In this document: one piece after another, positions 13,440 to 24,165 of the stretch | Layout: each line of letters starts with the position of its first letter | Numbering within the stretch: the stretch's first letter is position 1 | Source: Rhynchospora pubera | Taxonomy: Eukaryota > Streptophyta > Magnoliopsida > Poales > Cyperaceae | Assembly (NCBI GenBank): GCA_028095005.1 | Contig: CM051460.1 | Span: 82,973,676-83,037,675, forward strand | DNA: 64,000 bases | Reading direction: 5' to 3' | Position numbers and translations under genes: made by a program | The notes under the pieces: model-generated | What the model saw: the letters and a program-made list of their open reading frames with translations, nothing else | Told to the model about the DNA's origin: nothing | Database searches by the model: none

Positions 13440-14468
13440 TTATCTTCTTATTGCGATCTTTGTAAACCTCACATTTCCGCTGCGATTTCTCAAAATTCTT
13501 CTCCATGTAAGAAACCAGCACATTCGCCACTCACATATGATACACCATAACACACAAGAAACCAGAATCGTGTGGTGCAATCCACAAAAAGGTAATCTCG
13601 CACATAACTCTGTTGTTTGATGAAAAACAACACAAAACTGAGTATTGCAACCGTTCAAGAATGTAAAATATCTTGCATTTGTTGGCATGAGACTCGATTG
13701 CATGAACGGATCACTATATTCTGAACTCATGATTTTGTTGTTATTTAAATGCAAAGTTTCCAACTCAAACAATTCAGTCATTGTTACCAAAGAATTACTC
13801 TCCAAGTTTGAACTCTTTGCAAAGCCAGTAGGAGAGGTTGACGACACCGATAAGTCATCAACAACTTCTTCATCAATGAATATTGGACTGTCAGAAAGAT
13901 TCACTTTTGTCTCAGTTTCATCCATCACAATAAACACATCATCCTCATCATCGGGATACTTATCAAAAATTGGTGGAGAATCAAATGATATACTTTCATG
14001 CATAACTCTTTCAGAAATTTGAAAGATATTATCATTTCTCAATTGAATGCTTTTAGCTATGACCCATTGGAAATAAGTGCTCTTTTGGGTGTAGAGTCGA
14101 TGTCGAGCCGCTTCAACACAAGACATCAATGTTGGCTTGCTATCGTGGAAGGGGTTGCTCTCTTCATCTTTACCACTATCATCAGGGTCAGCTGAAACAC
14201 GATTCAATGTATCGTATTTTGTTCCAAAGTCCCGCACATGAACAAAATGGTTGTTTCTCTGCTGGAGGTGAGGTGGTAGAGAAACATTGTCGCTGGAGAT
14301 GAATTGTTGTCGGTGGTGAGAAGAAAAGTCGATGTAACTCGATGAATCGTGCCTCAGTCGGCGATCTCGATTCAATAATCTTAGAGAAACCAGCAAGCAT
14401 AACGATACATCACTAGAAGAGGAGTAAGAACTCGACCCAACAGTGGATAAAAGAGGAGATAAACTCAA
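13440..14468 (-). CDS. Hypothetical 342-aa ORF starting inside the 5' LTR
   Basis: A single open frame of 342 codons starts within the LTR (first residues MSLSPLLSTVGSSSYSSSS). It crosses the deletion junction into a short Arg/Asp-rich gag-like piece, NRDRRLRHDSSS. It then continues through an acidic internal region with PPIFDKYPDDEDD and IFIDEEVVDDL and a Cys/Trp-rich tail. No domain is recognised. The acidic part resembles the region near the 3' end of gypsy internal sequences more than an enzyme. The frame probably results from deletion and chance, but its length in an otherwise decayed element is noteworthy. Confidence 0.3.
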   Translation of the reverse strand: MSLSPLLSTVGSSSYSSSSDVSLCLLVSLRLLNRDRRLRHDSSSYIDFSSHHRQQFISSDNVSLPPHLQQRNNHFVHVRDFGTKYDTLNRVSADPDDSGKDEESNPFHDSKPTLMSCVEAARHRLYTQKSTYFQWVIAKSIQLRNDNIFQISERVMHESISFDSPPIFDKYPDDEDDVFIVMDETETKVNLSDSPIFIDEEVVDDLSVSSTSPTGFAKSSNLESNSLVTMTELFELETLHLNNNKIMSSEYSDPFMQSSLMPTNARYFTFLNGCNTQFCVVFHQTTELCARLPFCGLHHTILVSCVLWCIICEWRMCWFLTWRRILRNRSGNVRFTKIAIRR

Positions 14469-14783
14469 CTCACAAGTAAAATTCGTAATAATTCAATAAT
14501 CTTCTTATTACATCATGATATTCAGCTTATATAGCATTCTACTACATTGAAAACCCACTACACATTAATATAATATCTCAACCACTTTTTCTAATACCAA
14601 AACACATTAAATAAACTCTTAGAAGACCACAAAGATAGCACAAATTATCATAACAGGCTATTAACTCACTTTTGACTAATTAAAACTCAAAATAACTCCC
14701 AACTAACTTATTAATAACTTTTGACTGCTCCTTTGATTGGATGACATGGCTCAGATAATTAGTCGGTATCTTGATCGGTGTCA
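14381..14783 (-). repeat. 5' LTR (403 bp, 3' end deleted) of the satellite-nested element
   Basis: It matches the 3' LTR at 12,975-13,400 almost exactly but stops at CTAAG, where the other LTR continues for ~23 more bases to its CA end. The primer-binding site expected next is missing. The element was therefore damaged after insertion or moved with help. Confidence 0.88.
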
Positions 14784-16940
14784 AAATATACTCAGAATCT
14801 TTCAAATGTGAATATTATGTGCATAATTACAATGTATAATCCAATTGTTTTGAATAAGTGATATCATAAACATATTCTAGACTATATAAAGAGCTTAAAT
14901 ATACTTTATTGTGATAAAATGACTTAAATGAATGCAAAATCGCTTGAAATGCTAAAATATACTCAGAATCTGTAAAATCTGCATATTATGTGAATAATTA
15001 CAATGTACAATCCAATCATTTTATATAATTGAGCTCATAAACATATTCTAGACTTTATAAAGAGCTTAATTATAGATTATTGTAATCGAATGACTTAAAA
15101 TGAATGCAAAATCGTTTCAACTTCTCCAATATACTCAGAATCTTTAAAGTATTCATATCACGTGTGCAATTACAATGTATAATCCAATCATTTTGAATAA
15201 CTTAGTTCAGAAACATATTCTAAACTATATAAAGATCATAAATATAGATTACTCTGGTCAAATGACTGAAAATGAATACAAAATCGTTTGAAAGGCTCAA
15301 ATATACTCAGAAATTGTAAAATCCTTATATTAAGTGAATAATTACAATGTATAATCCAATCATTTTGAATATGTGAGCTCATAAACATATTCTAGACTAT
15401 ATAAAGAGTTTAAATATAGATTATGGTCATCAAATAACTTAAAATAAATGCAATATCGCTTCAAATGCCAAAATATACACAGAATTTGTTAAATCTACAA
15501 ATTATGTGTGTATACAATGTATAATCCAATCATTTTGAATATGTGTGTTCATAAATAAATTCTATACTATATAAAGAACATAAATATAGATGATTATTAT
15601 CAAATAATTTAAATTGAATGGAAAATCGTTTGAAAAGATCAAATATACTCAGAATCTGTATATTATGCACATTACATGAATAATTACAATGTATAACGCA
15701 ATCATTTTGAATTATGAGCTCACAAACATATTCTAGACTATATAAAGAGTTTAAATATAGATTGTTGTGATCAAAAGACTTATGAGAGCAAAATCGCTTA
15801 AAATGCTAAAATATACTCAGAATCTGTAAAATCTACACATTATGTGAATAATTATAATGTATAATCCAATCATTTTGAATAAATGAGTTCATAAACATAT
15901 TATAAACTATATAAAGAGCATAAATATAGATTATTGTCCTCAAATAACTTAAAATGAATGCAAAATCGCATGAAATTCTTAAATATACTCAGAATCTGTA
16001 AAATCTGCAAATTATGTGAATAATTATAATGTATAATCCAATTGTTTTGTATAAATGGTCAATAAATATATTATAAACTATATAAAGAGCTTAAAAATAG
16101 ATTATTGTGATCAAATGACTTAATATTAATGCAAAATCGGTTGAAATGCTCAAATATACTCAGAATCTGTAAAATCTGCTAAACAATGTATAATATAATC
16201 ATTTTGAATAAGTAAGTTTGTAAATATATTCTAGTCTATATAAAGAGCTTAAACATAGATTATTGTATTCAAATGACTTAAAGTGAAAGTAGAATCGTTT
16301 CAAATGCTCAAATATACTCAGAATCAGTAAAATCTGCACATCATGTGCATAATTACAATGTATAATCCAATCGTTTTGAATAAGTGAGTTCATAAACATA
16401 TTCTAAACTATATAAAAAGCATAAATATAGCTTATTGTGATCAAATGACTTAAAATGATTGCAACATCGCTTGAATGCTCAAATATACACAGAATCTTTC
16501 AAATCTGCATATTATGTGCATAATTACAATGTATAATCCAAACGTTTTTAATAAACATATTCAAGACAAAATAAAGAGCTTCAATATATATTATTGTGAT
16601 CAAATCACTTAAAACGAATGCAAAATCACTTGAAATCCTCAAATATACTCAGAATCTTTAAAGTCTGCACATTATGTGATAAATTACAATGTATAATCCA
16701 ATGATTTTGAATAAATGAATTCGTAAACATATTCTTAATTATATAAAGAGCATTAATATTGATCAAATGATTTAAAATGAATTTAAAATCGCTTCAAATG
16801 CTCAAATCTACTCTGAATCTGTAAAATCTGAATTTTTTTTGAATAATTATAATGCATAATCCAATCATTTTGGATTAATGAGTTCATAATTATATTATAA
16901 AGTATATAAAGAGCATAAATTTAGATTATTGTGACAATAA

Positions 16941-17255
16941 TGACCGTTTTGACACCAATTTGATTTCTCTAAGCACTATATAAGGAAAATAAATAGTATT
17001 TAAATATAGCTTTGAAGCACATTTAATACAAAATAATAATGGCAGCATCAAAGATTCCCTTGATTTGTGCATCTATCCATGGTTGGTAAGAAAATGAGTT
17101 GTCTTGCATTAAAAATTTTGAAATTAAATTGAAGGGTCAACGAAACTAAAATTTGATCCCATATATATCATATTAGATCGTTTATCTTCTTTGTTAAGGC
17201 TAGCATTCGACTAGGTTTACAGTACTATATGCATGCAAGAAACAGAGCTAGTGGA
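16941..17255. other. Unique DNA right of the satellite with a small promoter-and-start-like motif
   Basis: The array ends near 16,940. A TATA-like CACTATATAAGG lies at about 16,976-16,987. An ATG at 17,041 opens 16 codons (MAASKIPLICASIHGW), followed by GGTAAG, which could be a splice donor. No downstream exon was found, so this may be a chance motif or a first-exon fragment. Confidence 0.25.
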
Positions 17256-18110
17256 ACAGAAAAAACAAAGCCAGAAAAAAGCTCATTCTTGGCCAAGCGG
17301 CATTCAACGACTAGTTGGGAAAGCTTGTACAGTTGCCCGATTGCGAATGCGCTATAGGTGACTTAAACAAGTTGTAGAATGACTAGTTTGACCAGAAAAG
17401 CAATCAAATACGCAAAAGACCTTGCTTTTTACAATTAGCCTTCGATAGGAAAATTCGCCGACAAAGGACAAATCCACGACATGGTCAGTGGAAAACGGAG
17501 GGAGTAGTTGGATTGCTGACAGCTCTTGGCTACTTAAGCCCTGTCAGGCTCCAATAGGGGTCCTTGTCCACAAAAGGAAGAACATAACGGCTCATGAAGG
17601 TCTGGTTCCAAACGGGTCTTTCCCAAAAACATTGATCATCGTTGCGGGCCTACCTCCCAAGTGCTGATGAATTGGGACCTGGTTGTAGGAATGGCGATCC
17701 TTAATTTGGCTTTACGACGCCAGTGACCGGGGCATGTTCCCTTCCTTATATACGTAAAAAACCCTTATTCCTGCACTAGCCAAGCAAACAAACCAAGCCC
17801 CTGCCAGTGAGGTATAAAGCAAGAAATTCGATTTCTGTTTGTATCGCTTGTGGAAAGAGAGAAGACATGTTGGCATAAAGAACATGTTTTCCGGTGCTTG
17901 TAGACGAAATGCGATTTACAGAGGTATTATCCTCGATTTCTTCCCCTGCACACAAAGGCTTTGGACTATGAAAGGCTACCTTTATCATGCATGAATAAGG
18001 CCAGGAGATTCTTTCCTCAACAAACCTATCTACTACTAAATTCCAATCAAAGGGAGGCCAACCATTGGAGGTGAATACTAAGTGGTACATAATAGCCAAC
18101 CAAATGATAA
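17256..18110. other. Possible organelle-derived segment, mitochondrial-like
   Basis: Base composition changes sharply from AT-rich to nearly balanced. The style of the sequence (for example TTAAGCCCTGTCAGGCTCC and GAAATTCGATTTCTG) resembles plant mitochondrial intergenic DNA. A 107-codon minus-strand frame at 17,776-18,099 has no domain I recognise. The assignment rests on composition and general resemblance only. An old transposon body is the alternative. Confidence 0.35.
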
Positions 18111-18579
18111 AGTAACGACAACAGTACTAAATGGACCTAAGAGTTCAATTTCTTTAAACAAAACTGAATCATATAATAAGATTTGTAGGAAAGGTAATAA
18201 ATCCAAATTTCTAAAATAATAACAGCAAGAATATGAAAAATTATTGAATCTTTATCCTTAAATCTTCCTATCATAAAATAAAACACATGAGAAATCATAT
18301 CTTATAAATAGCATGATAAAATCAAATACAGTCTAAATATCATTGGTTGGGAGTAAAGAGTCAGGAGCCAGGAACACAATGCAACAACCCTGAATCACAC
18401 ATAAAAATAAAGAATCACAAAGAGGACCGCCCAAAAATAATTCAACTATTTTTGTTGCCATGTCAAGTATTTAAATTTTTATTTTTACTTTTTAAATTTT
18501 CAGTCTGATATGGTGTTCAGTTGGAGGGGTGTGAGAGGCTGATGAATTGTGTGCGCCAAGTGGATTTTATTTTTTATTA

Positions 18580-18635
<56 letters not shown>

Positions 18636-18712
18636 TGGTGGGGATCTCTCATGAAAAAAAATAATAGCACCCACCCAAAAATTTGAGGCGTAAAATAAAA
18701 ACAAAGACCTAG
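18111..18712. other. AT-rich spacer with an ATT trinucleotide microsatellite
   Basis: An uninterrupted (ATT/TTA)n run covers about 18,583-18,635. It produces a spurious isoleucine-rich minus-strand frame. Nothing else is evident. Confidence 0.85.
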
Positions 18713-19138
18713 TGACACCGATCAAGATACCGACTAATTATCTGAGCCACTTCATCCAATCAAAGGAGCAGTCAAAAGTTATTAATAAGTTAGTTGGGAG
18801 TTATTTTGAGTTTTAATTAGTCAAAAGTGAGTTAATAATCTGTTATGATAATTTGTGCTATCTTTGTGGTCTTCTAAGAGTTTATTTAATGTGTTTTGGT
18901 ATTAGAAAAAGTGGTTGAGATTATGTATTAATGGGTAGTGAGTTTTAAATGTAATAGATTGCTTTATAAGCTAAAGATGATGATGTAACAGACAGATTAT
19001 TGAATTATTACGAATTTTGCTTGTGAGTTGAGTTTATCTCCTCTTTTATCCACTGTCAGGTCGAGTTCTTACTCCTCTTCTAGTGATGTATTGTTACTCT
19101 TGCTAGTTTCTCTAAGTCTCCCGATCCGAACGGCGTCA
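18713..19138 (+). mobile_element. 5' LTR (426 bp) of a gypsy-like retrotransposon
   Basis: It starts TGACACCGATCAAGATACC and ends CGAACGGCGTCA. It is collinear with the two LTRs at 12,975-14,783 but in the opposite orientation. The primer site follows two bases later. No matching 3' LTR occurs in the window, so the element is truncated. Confidence 0.85.
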
Positions 19139-19140
19139 TT

Positions 19141-19152
19141 TGGTATCAGAGC
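19141..19152 (+). other. Primer-binding site, initiator tRNA-Met
   Basis: TGGTATCAGAGC is complementary to the 3' end of plant initiator tRNA-Met. It lies two bases after the LTR terminus, as expected for reverse-transcription priming. Confidence 0.9.
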
Positions 19153-19164
19153 TTCTTCAGGTTT

Positions 19165-19525
19165 GATGGCTGATCGTTGTAGACAGCACAACATCCACCA
19201 TGGAGGCGAAGATCAATGCATTACGAAGGTGCGAGAACTGAGACAGCTTGTACAACAACTCCATGAGCGTGTTGCGTAATTGGAGGCTAATCGAAGCCAA
19301 GACCGCCGAATGAGGCATGGCCTTTCGAGAAGCACAACTTGTGAGAATCGAGATCGCCGACCGAGGCACGGTTCTTCCACTGGTAGCACTTGTGAGAATC
19401 GAGATCGCCGAACGAGGCACGGTTCTTCCAAAAGTAACACTCATGTGAATCGAGATCGCCGACCGAGGCACGATTCATCGAGCTACTATTGCGGCTTTTT
19501 CGTCATCCCTCGAAGAATGGAATAG
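19165..19525 (+). pseudogene. Truncated gag fragment with Arg-rich tandem repeats
   Basis: The first ATG after the primer site opens a gag-like N-terminus (MADRCRQHN..., then a short coiled segment KVRELRQLVQQLHERVA). A stop codon falls at about 19,277. The following 19,280-19,525 remains open and contains a 51-bp repeat, about 3.5 copies, encoding ENRDRRPRHGSS-type units. There is no capsid, zinc knuckle or pol downstream. The opposite-strand relative at 14,300-14,380 keeps one such repeat. Confidence 0.55.
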
Positions 19526-22140
19526 GTTTCCTCGAGAAATGGGAACATAGCCTTGGATTCACCCCCCTTAAGGTTTGATCTCCGTTCGAGTATCTCTTAA
19601 CGACAAGAGAACCAAAACGTGAGTCGCTTCTTAAAGAGGTTTATTGATTTCGTGGGTCCTTTCTTTCCAGTAGGCGCAAGCCCCTACTGTTAATTACCCC
19701 GTGATTGCTCACGAGAACCTCTGATTAAGGGATCTAAAGAATTATATGTAAAAGGCTAGGAAAACCGTGTTCTTTAAAATGATTTTTGTGTTTATTTGGG
19801 AGTTTATTTCTTTTGGTTTAAACCGGACTCGATTGGTGTACCAGACCTAATTGACGGGACCCAATTGAGGACACTTGAAGTACTGCAGAGTTTTCGCTAT
19901 TGAAATGGAAAGGTTTTGGCCTTGACTCTGGGTTTCGTATTTTTTTTTTACTTTTAATTTCTTAAGTTTCTCTTTGGGTTTTAATATTTTCTCTGTTTCC
20001 TTTTATTTTTATTTTTAACTTTAGACTTTTGAAATTCCTTTTTATATTTTTAATTATTTTATTATTATTATTTTTAAAATACTTGATATTTAATGTATTT
20101 CTTTTAAAATTTCAATATTTATTTTTGAAAACTCATTAGAAAAGTTTTATTGAGTTTTGAAATTATTTTGGGATTTTACAAAGTTGATTTAACATCATTC
20201 TAGAATTTTATAAAATTTATTTAATATTGAAAATACTTCAAAAATAGAAAAGACTAATAATTTGCTAGATTTTTGTATCAAAATATCAGTGAATTTGGTT
20301 TATTTAGATTTTTAGAATTTTATGAATATTTTGTTTATATTTTTTATGAGTTTCTTATTATTTGTAATGAATTTTTAAAGTTTCTGTTGATTTAGAATTA
20401 TTTCATTGGTCCACGTCAGCTAAGGGAGATGAGGTGGCGCTGACTGGACTCTGCTGAGGTGTCCAAGGAGGAGACGGCGTAGGCTTTACCAGTTTTCGGG
20501 TCTCGATATTAATTGGGCTGAAGTTACTTGCATTGTTTTATTTGCTAATACGGGTCACCAGAGATCGAAAACATGGGTGTCCTAAATATTTCTGGCCACA
20601 AAGGATCGAAAGAGACATGGCGCTGAATTGCATTTGGGGAGACGGATCCTATTTCCTTCACTGACGGTTCCGACGATGCGGGTATTGACCCGTTAACTCC
20701 TCCGGCCATCGCGGCCGACAAAAGAGGTACTCATGGAATCGTAAGGATGAGAGGAGCACAATGGTGTCTTCAATTTCTGTTGAGTTGTCTTCGTTTAGTC
20801 GAGGGATCGAGAGTTTGCGGATCAGTGTAAAAAAAGAAAATTCAATTAGGTCCTTGGGTTTTTCGCATTTCCCTTTATTGCAGATCGAAGCCACTCAGCT
20901 GTGCATCTTGGGCTCGTTAGAATCACGACGTAAAGGAGAGTAAAAGGGTACGATCGATTGGAGTTGTGTCGCTTTAATTTGACGTGGGGACCAAACTATG
21001 GTACAGTCTGATGTAGGTGTGGTACAGAGGGAAGTTCACAAGGGTTGGTTGAATTCAAAATGATTCCAGGGATTGTATTTGACTTATTTGTGCTATATTG
21101 TATATGTTCACGTGTTTAGTTATTACCAGTTCATCAATTGTCAACTGTTTCACTTGATTATTTCAGTAATAAACACAAGCAATGTACTGCTTTCTTAGCC
21201 TTTTCTTTTTTGCTACATGTGGTCTGGTACCAGGGCTTAAAACACAATTTACATGGATATAGCGTGTAATTGGTACATGGCTTGATATACAGAATGCATT
21301 GTACCACTTTAATTATTGTATCACACTTATGCATAAGAAAAAAAAGAAACGCTGACCAGTTACTAAGGCATTAAAATGAAAATTCAATTGTCTCATGTAC
21401 AATCTTGCAAACATCTTATATATTAGAGGTCAGATGAGAATTGTATTAGATTAAATGAATAGGCTTCTTGGCACATAATCTATGTGAATAAAATTATGCA
21501 ACCTGACTATCATCTTAACATATGGATGAAACTCACCATGGTACATCTAGTGCTTTATATCACCATACTGACCTTTATCTTTCAGATTATTATTGAAATG
21601 TGATCTCATTCTATGCAACACTTAATAACTTTATATGAATTGAACTTCCTACTGTATGCTATCTCCAAAAGTCATGGTCTGGATACAACTATTTCCATAC
21701 CTTACAAGGCACTTTAATTACAATTCTGATATGAGAACTAATATGCAGGTACCGGAGATATATTCACCAAAGTCCAAGAACTATATCTAAATACACCTTT
21801 TTATCATTTTCAGCAGTTATTGATATATGAACAAACCATCCTGTTAACCTTAAACCTGTGAAATGGGTCCGGTTCAGTCACTGTATTTATTCACTTTGGT
21901 CCAACGAATATCACTGCTCATACTTATGTTATTGTTGAATACTGTACAACACCCAATTAACAAGTTTAGCAATTTTGAGGTCCACGTCATGATTGAATTC
22001 AGAAGTTAGAACTGATTCTATTTTAGGTGTTAAGTCTTTATGCATTTAAGTCCATCACATCTTAATTATCACTTTTTTATCATTACAACTGTTTTCTTGG
22101 AAACTAACTACACCTCACAACACAATTAAGCATTTCAGTC
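19526..22140. other. Non-coding DNA, probably old retroelement internal sequence
   Basis: From 19,900 to 20,400 it is strongly T-rich. Around 20,400-20,950 it is more GC-rich, with short unsupported frames (for example minus 20,658-20,894). From 21,000 to 22,140 it is AT-rich. I see no gene, RNA or clear repeat boundary. Confidence 0.4.
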
Positions 22141-22830
22141 CAGAATAGTATATAATTTCGATCTAACAAGATTTTGGCAGCATCTCCCCCTTTCTTTGGT
22201 TTTACTATCATGATCTCTGTATCCATGGCCAAGGCCAGTGGAGGAGATGCTACCATGGACAAGAGAAACTCCAGCCATAGTAAGAAGCTAAGCATTGGAG
22301 AAACTCCAACCAAAGCATTTGAAGAGCTAAAACCTGAAGAGACTTCAGGCAAAGCTTGCGATAGGATCCAGTAAAGTGCAAAGCTTTTCATTAAAATCCA
22401 GGAAATCTCAGATTTCACATCTCTTTTCCAATTGCATATTGTACAAGAACCTAATTACACTATTTTATCATTAAATTATATAATTTCTCAAAGGTTAATG
22501 TGCATCTTAATCCAGAATTATATGCAATTTAGATCTAATGGGATTTAGGCAGCATTTCATCTTGTCATTGATTGACATGGTTTCTCTAGCCATGGCTCAA
22601 GGCCATTGGAAGAGAAAGCTACCCGGAGCTGGAGAAACTCCAGTCGAGGTGAAGAAAGCCAGGGGCTGAGGAACCCACAGCCGAGGCATTGTGTAAACCA
22701 GGGACAGGAGAGATCTCCAGCCGAGGCGTGTTGTTGTGTGTGTGAGAAGAGAATAGAGAGAAGAAAAGAAGAGAAGAGAAGAGAAGAAAATGCTATCCAA
22801 TCCAAGAGAATCGATCAAGAAGAACCTTAA
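22141..22830. repeat. Diverged duplicate segment (about 22,140-22,340 and 22,505-22,680)
   Basis: Two segments about 380 bp apart share order and wording: TCCAGAAT...TATA-ATTT, GATCTAA, GGCAGCAT, CATGGCC/CATGGCT, then GGAGAAACTCCA. They look like an old local duplication. A purine run (GAGAAGAAAAGAAG) follows at 22,745-22,790. No gene is recognised. Confidence 0.45.
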
Positions 22831-24165
22831 TTTCAATGAAAGAAACAAAATGAAACTGAGAATTAACAGATATGAAATTGTGCAAAAAGAACCGGTTCGA
22901 GATTTCAAAGATCGCAAATTTTCTTGATTAAGCTCCGCATTTGAGTTACAAACCTACTTCTTACCTTGATCTCTTACCTTTACTTCAATTACAATCAGAG
23001 AATTGATCTTAGAATCGCCTAATTTCGCTATTCTCAACTTGCTAACTAAGTGTTTGATGAAATGCCCTTCCTCTCTCTCTCTTCCTCACTACCTATACTA
23101 ACAATGGAGAATCTGTCTAGCATATCCCTTGTGTGTGTGTGTGTGTGTGTCTCCTGGTGTCGAAAGAAATTGGAGAAGAAGGACCCCGATTGCTTGGAGG
23201 AAGGGGGTATTTATAGGCTTCAAGGCCGGGTTGATTTCTTCAACAAGCTTCAGCTTTTGTTTGATCTCAGCCCTCTATTCCAGAGCACACGGATCGACCC
23301 TCAATTCTACGGCTGCAATTGCGTTACGCTGTGTTTCTTCTGGGTCAGTCAACAGAAGGAGGGTCAGGTTTGACCATGGCAGTTGGGAGATCGTTACAGC
23401 GCCAGTTGATCTCAATCGCTGATCCTCTGAGGCTCAATCTCATAGCTGTATTCAAGTTGCGCAGGGGTCCACTCGGCTATGGCCTGAACGAATTCATTGG
23501 AGGTGGTTACGCAGGTGCGACGCTCTCTCCTTCGATTTATCTCTTTCTTTTCTGTTGGGGAAGAAGGTCTCTTCAACCGGGTCCCACGCGTCAGGTTTAA
23601 TGAGACAGAGAGTACTAAGAGTACGCTTCTTTTCTCTCTCTGTTTTGTGTGGACTCGGTTTATTGTATACCAAGGCTTCACGCAATCACCTCTATACACG
23701 GTGTATAAAAAACAGTCACGTCCCTCACCTTCCATTCAAAGAGGGAATTCAGATTTACATTTTCTCTCTTCTCCATTTCCTGAAGGGCTGTACGTCTCCA
23801 TTTCTTGCTTTAAACCAATTTTTTATTTGCTACTGAAACCAAATAAATTTTTTGGACCCATTCCACATCGAATATTTCCATGAACTTTTGTACACCGCTT
23901 CACAAAATTGTATAGAATTTGATGGAACCAAAAATTTTCTCAAAATACCCTTCCTACTATTTTATTTATTTTCTCCAAACATTGAGGTTTCTTTGCATAA
24001 AATGGATATTCTCTAGCTCCTTTGACCAATCTGGGGGCACCATAATTTTCTTCATCATCTCCTAGATTTTTGGGTATTTTTCTGTGATTTTTGCGGTCCC
24101 TTTGATATTTTTTTCATGATTTTTTTTTAATCTCCTTGAGAAATTATACAATTTAATTCATTAAC
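22831..24165. other. Non-coding DNA with a GT microsatellite
   Basis: (GT)n lies at about 23,130-23,150. Several overlapping frames of about 90-128 codons between 23,050 and 23,883 share the same DNA in different phases and show no domain. The remainder is T-rich. Confidence 0.45.

Larger units (their letters stand above)
12970..14788 (-). mobile_element. 1.8-kb non-autonomous LTR retrotransposon in the satellite, TSD AAATA
   Basis: The element runs 12,975-14,783 and is flanked by the direct repeat AAATA (12,970-12,974 and 14,784-14,788). Removing it restores the normal satellite phrase CTCAAATATACTCAG. On the minus strand the 5' LTR is 14,783-14,381 and the 3' LTR is 13,400-12,975. The 5' LTR has lost its last ~23 bp together with the primer site, and it joins internal sequence directly. 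Just inside the 3' LTR is AACTTGAGGACGAGTTT, a phrase typical of the 3' end of plant gypsy-like elements. The same LTR family occurs at 18,713-19,138. Confidence 0.9.
3545..16940. repeat. Satellite array of about 172-bp AT-rich monomers
   Basis: More than 11 kb consists of diverged head-to-tail copies of one unit. Taking the unit from ATAATTACAATGTATAATCC to the next occurrence, I count 172 bp. Conserved blocks in order are CATATTCTAGACTATATAAA, GATTATTGTGATCAAATGA, AATCGCTTGAAATGCTCAAA and TACTCAGAATCTGTAAAATC. The array starts in a partial unit near 3,545 and stops near 16,940. It is interrupted by an LTR element (12,975-14,783) and by a small insertion (11,190-11,394). Monomer length is in the nucleosome-sized range common for plant centromeric or heterochromatic satellites; whether this one is centromeric cannot be told from the sequence. 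Confidence 0.92.

Noticed and set aside
3545..16940. Calling the satellite centromeric
   Set aside because: Length and higher-order structure are compatible, but sequence alone cannot show CENH3 association or chromosomal position.
18500..18718. Minus-strand frame with an isoleucine run
   Set aside because: It is a translation of the ATT microsatellite.
22597..23883. Cluster of overlapping frames of 60-128 codons on both strands
   Set aside because: They share the same DNA in several phases, lack domains and include GT or GA repeats; no splice-supported gene emerged.
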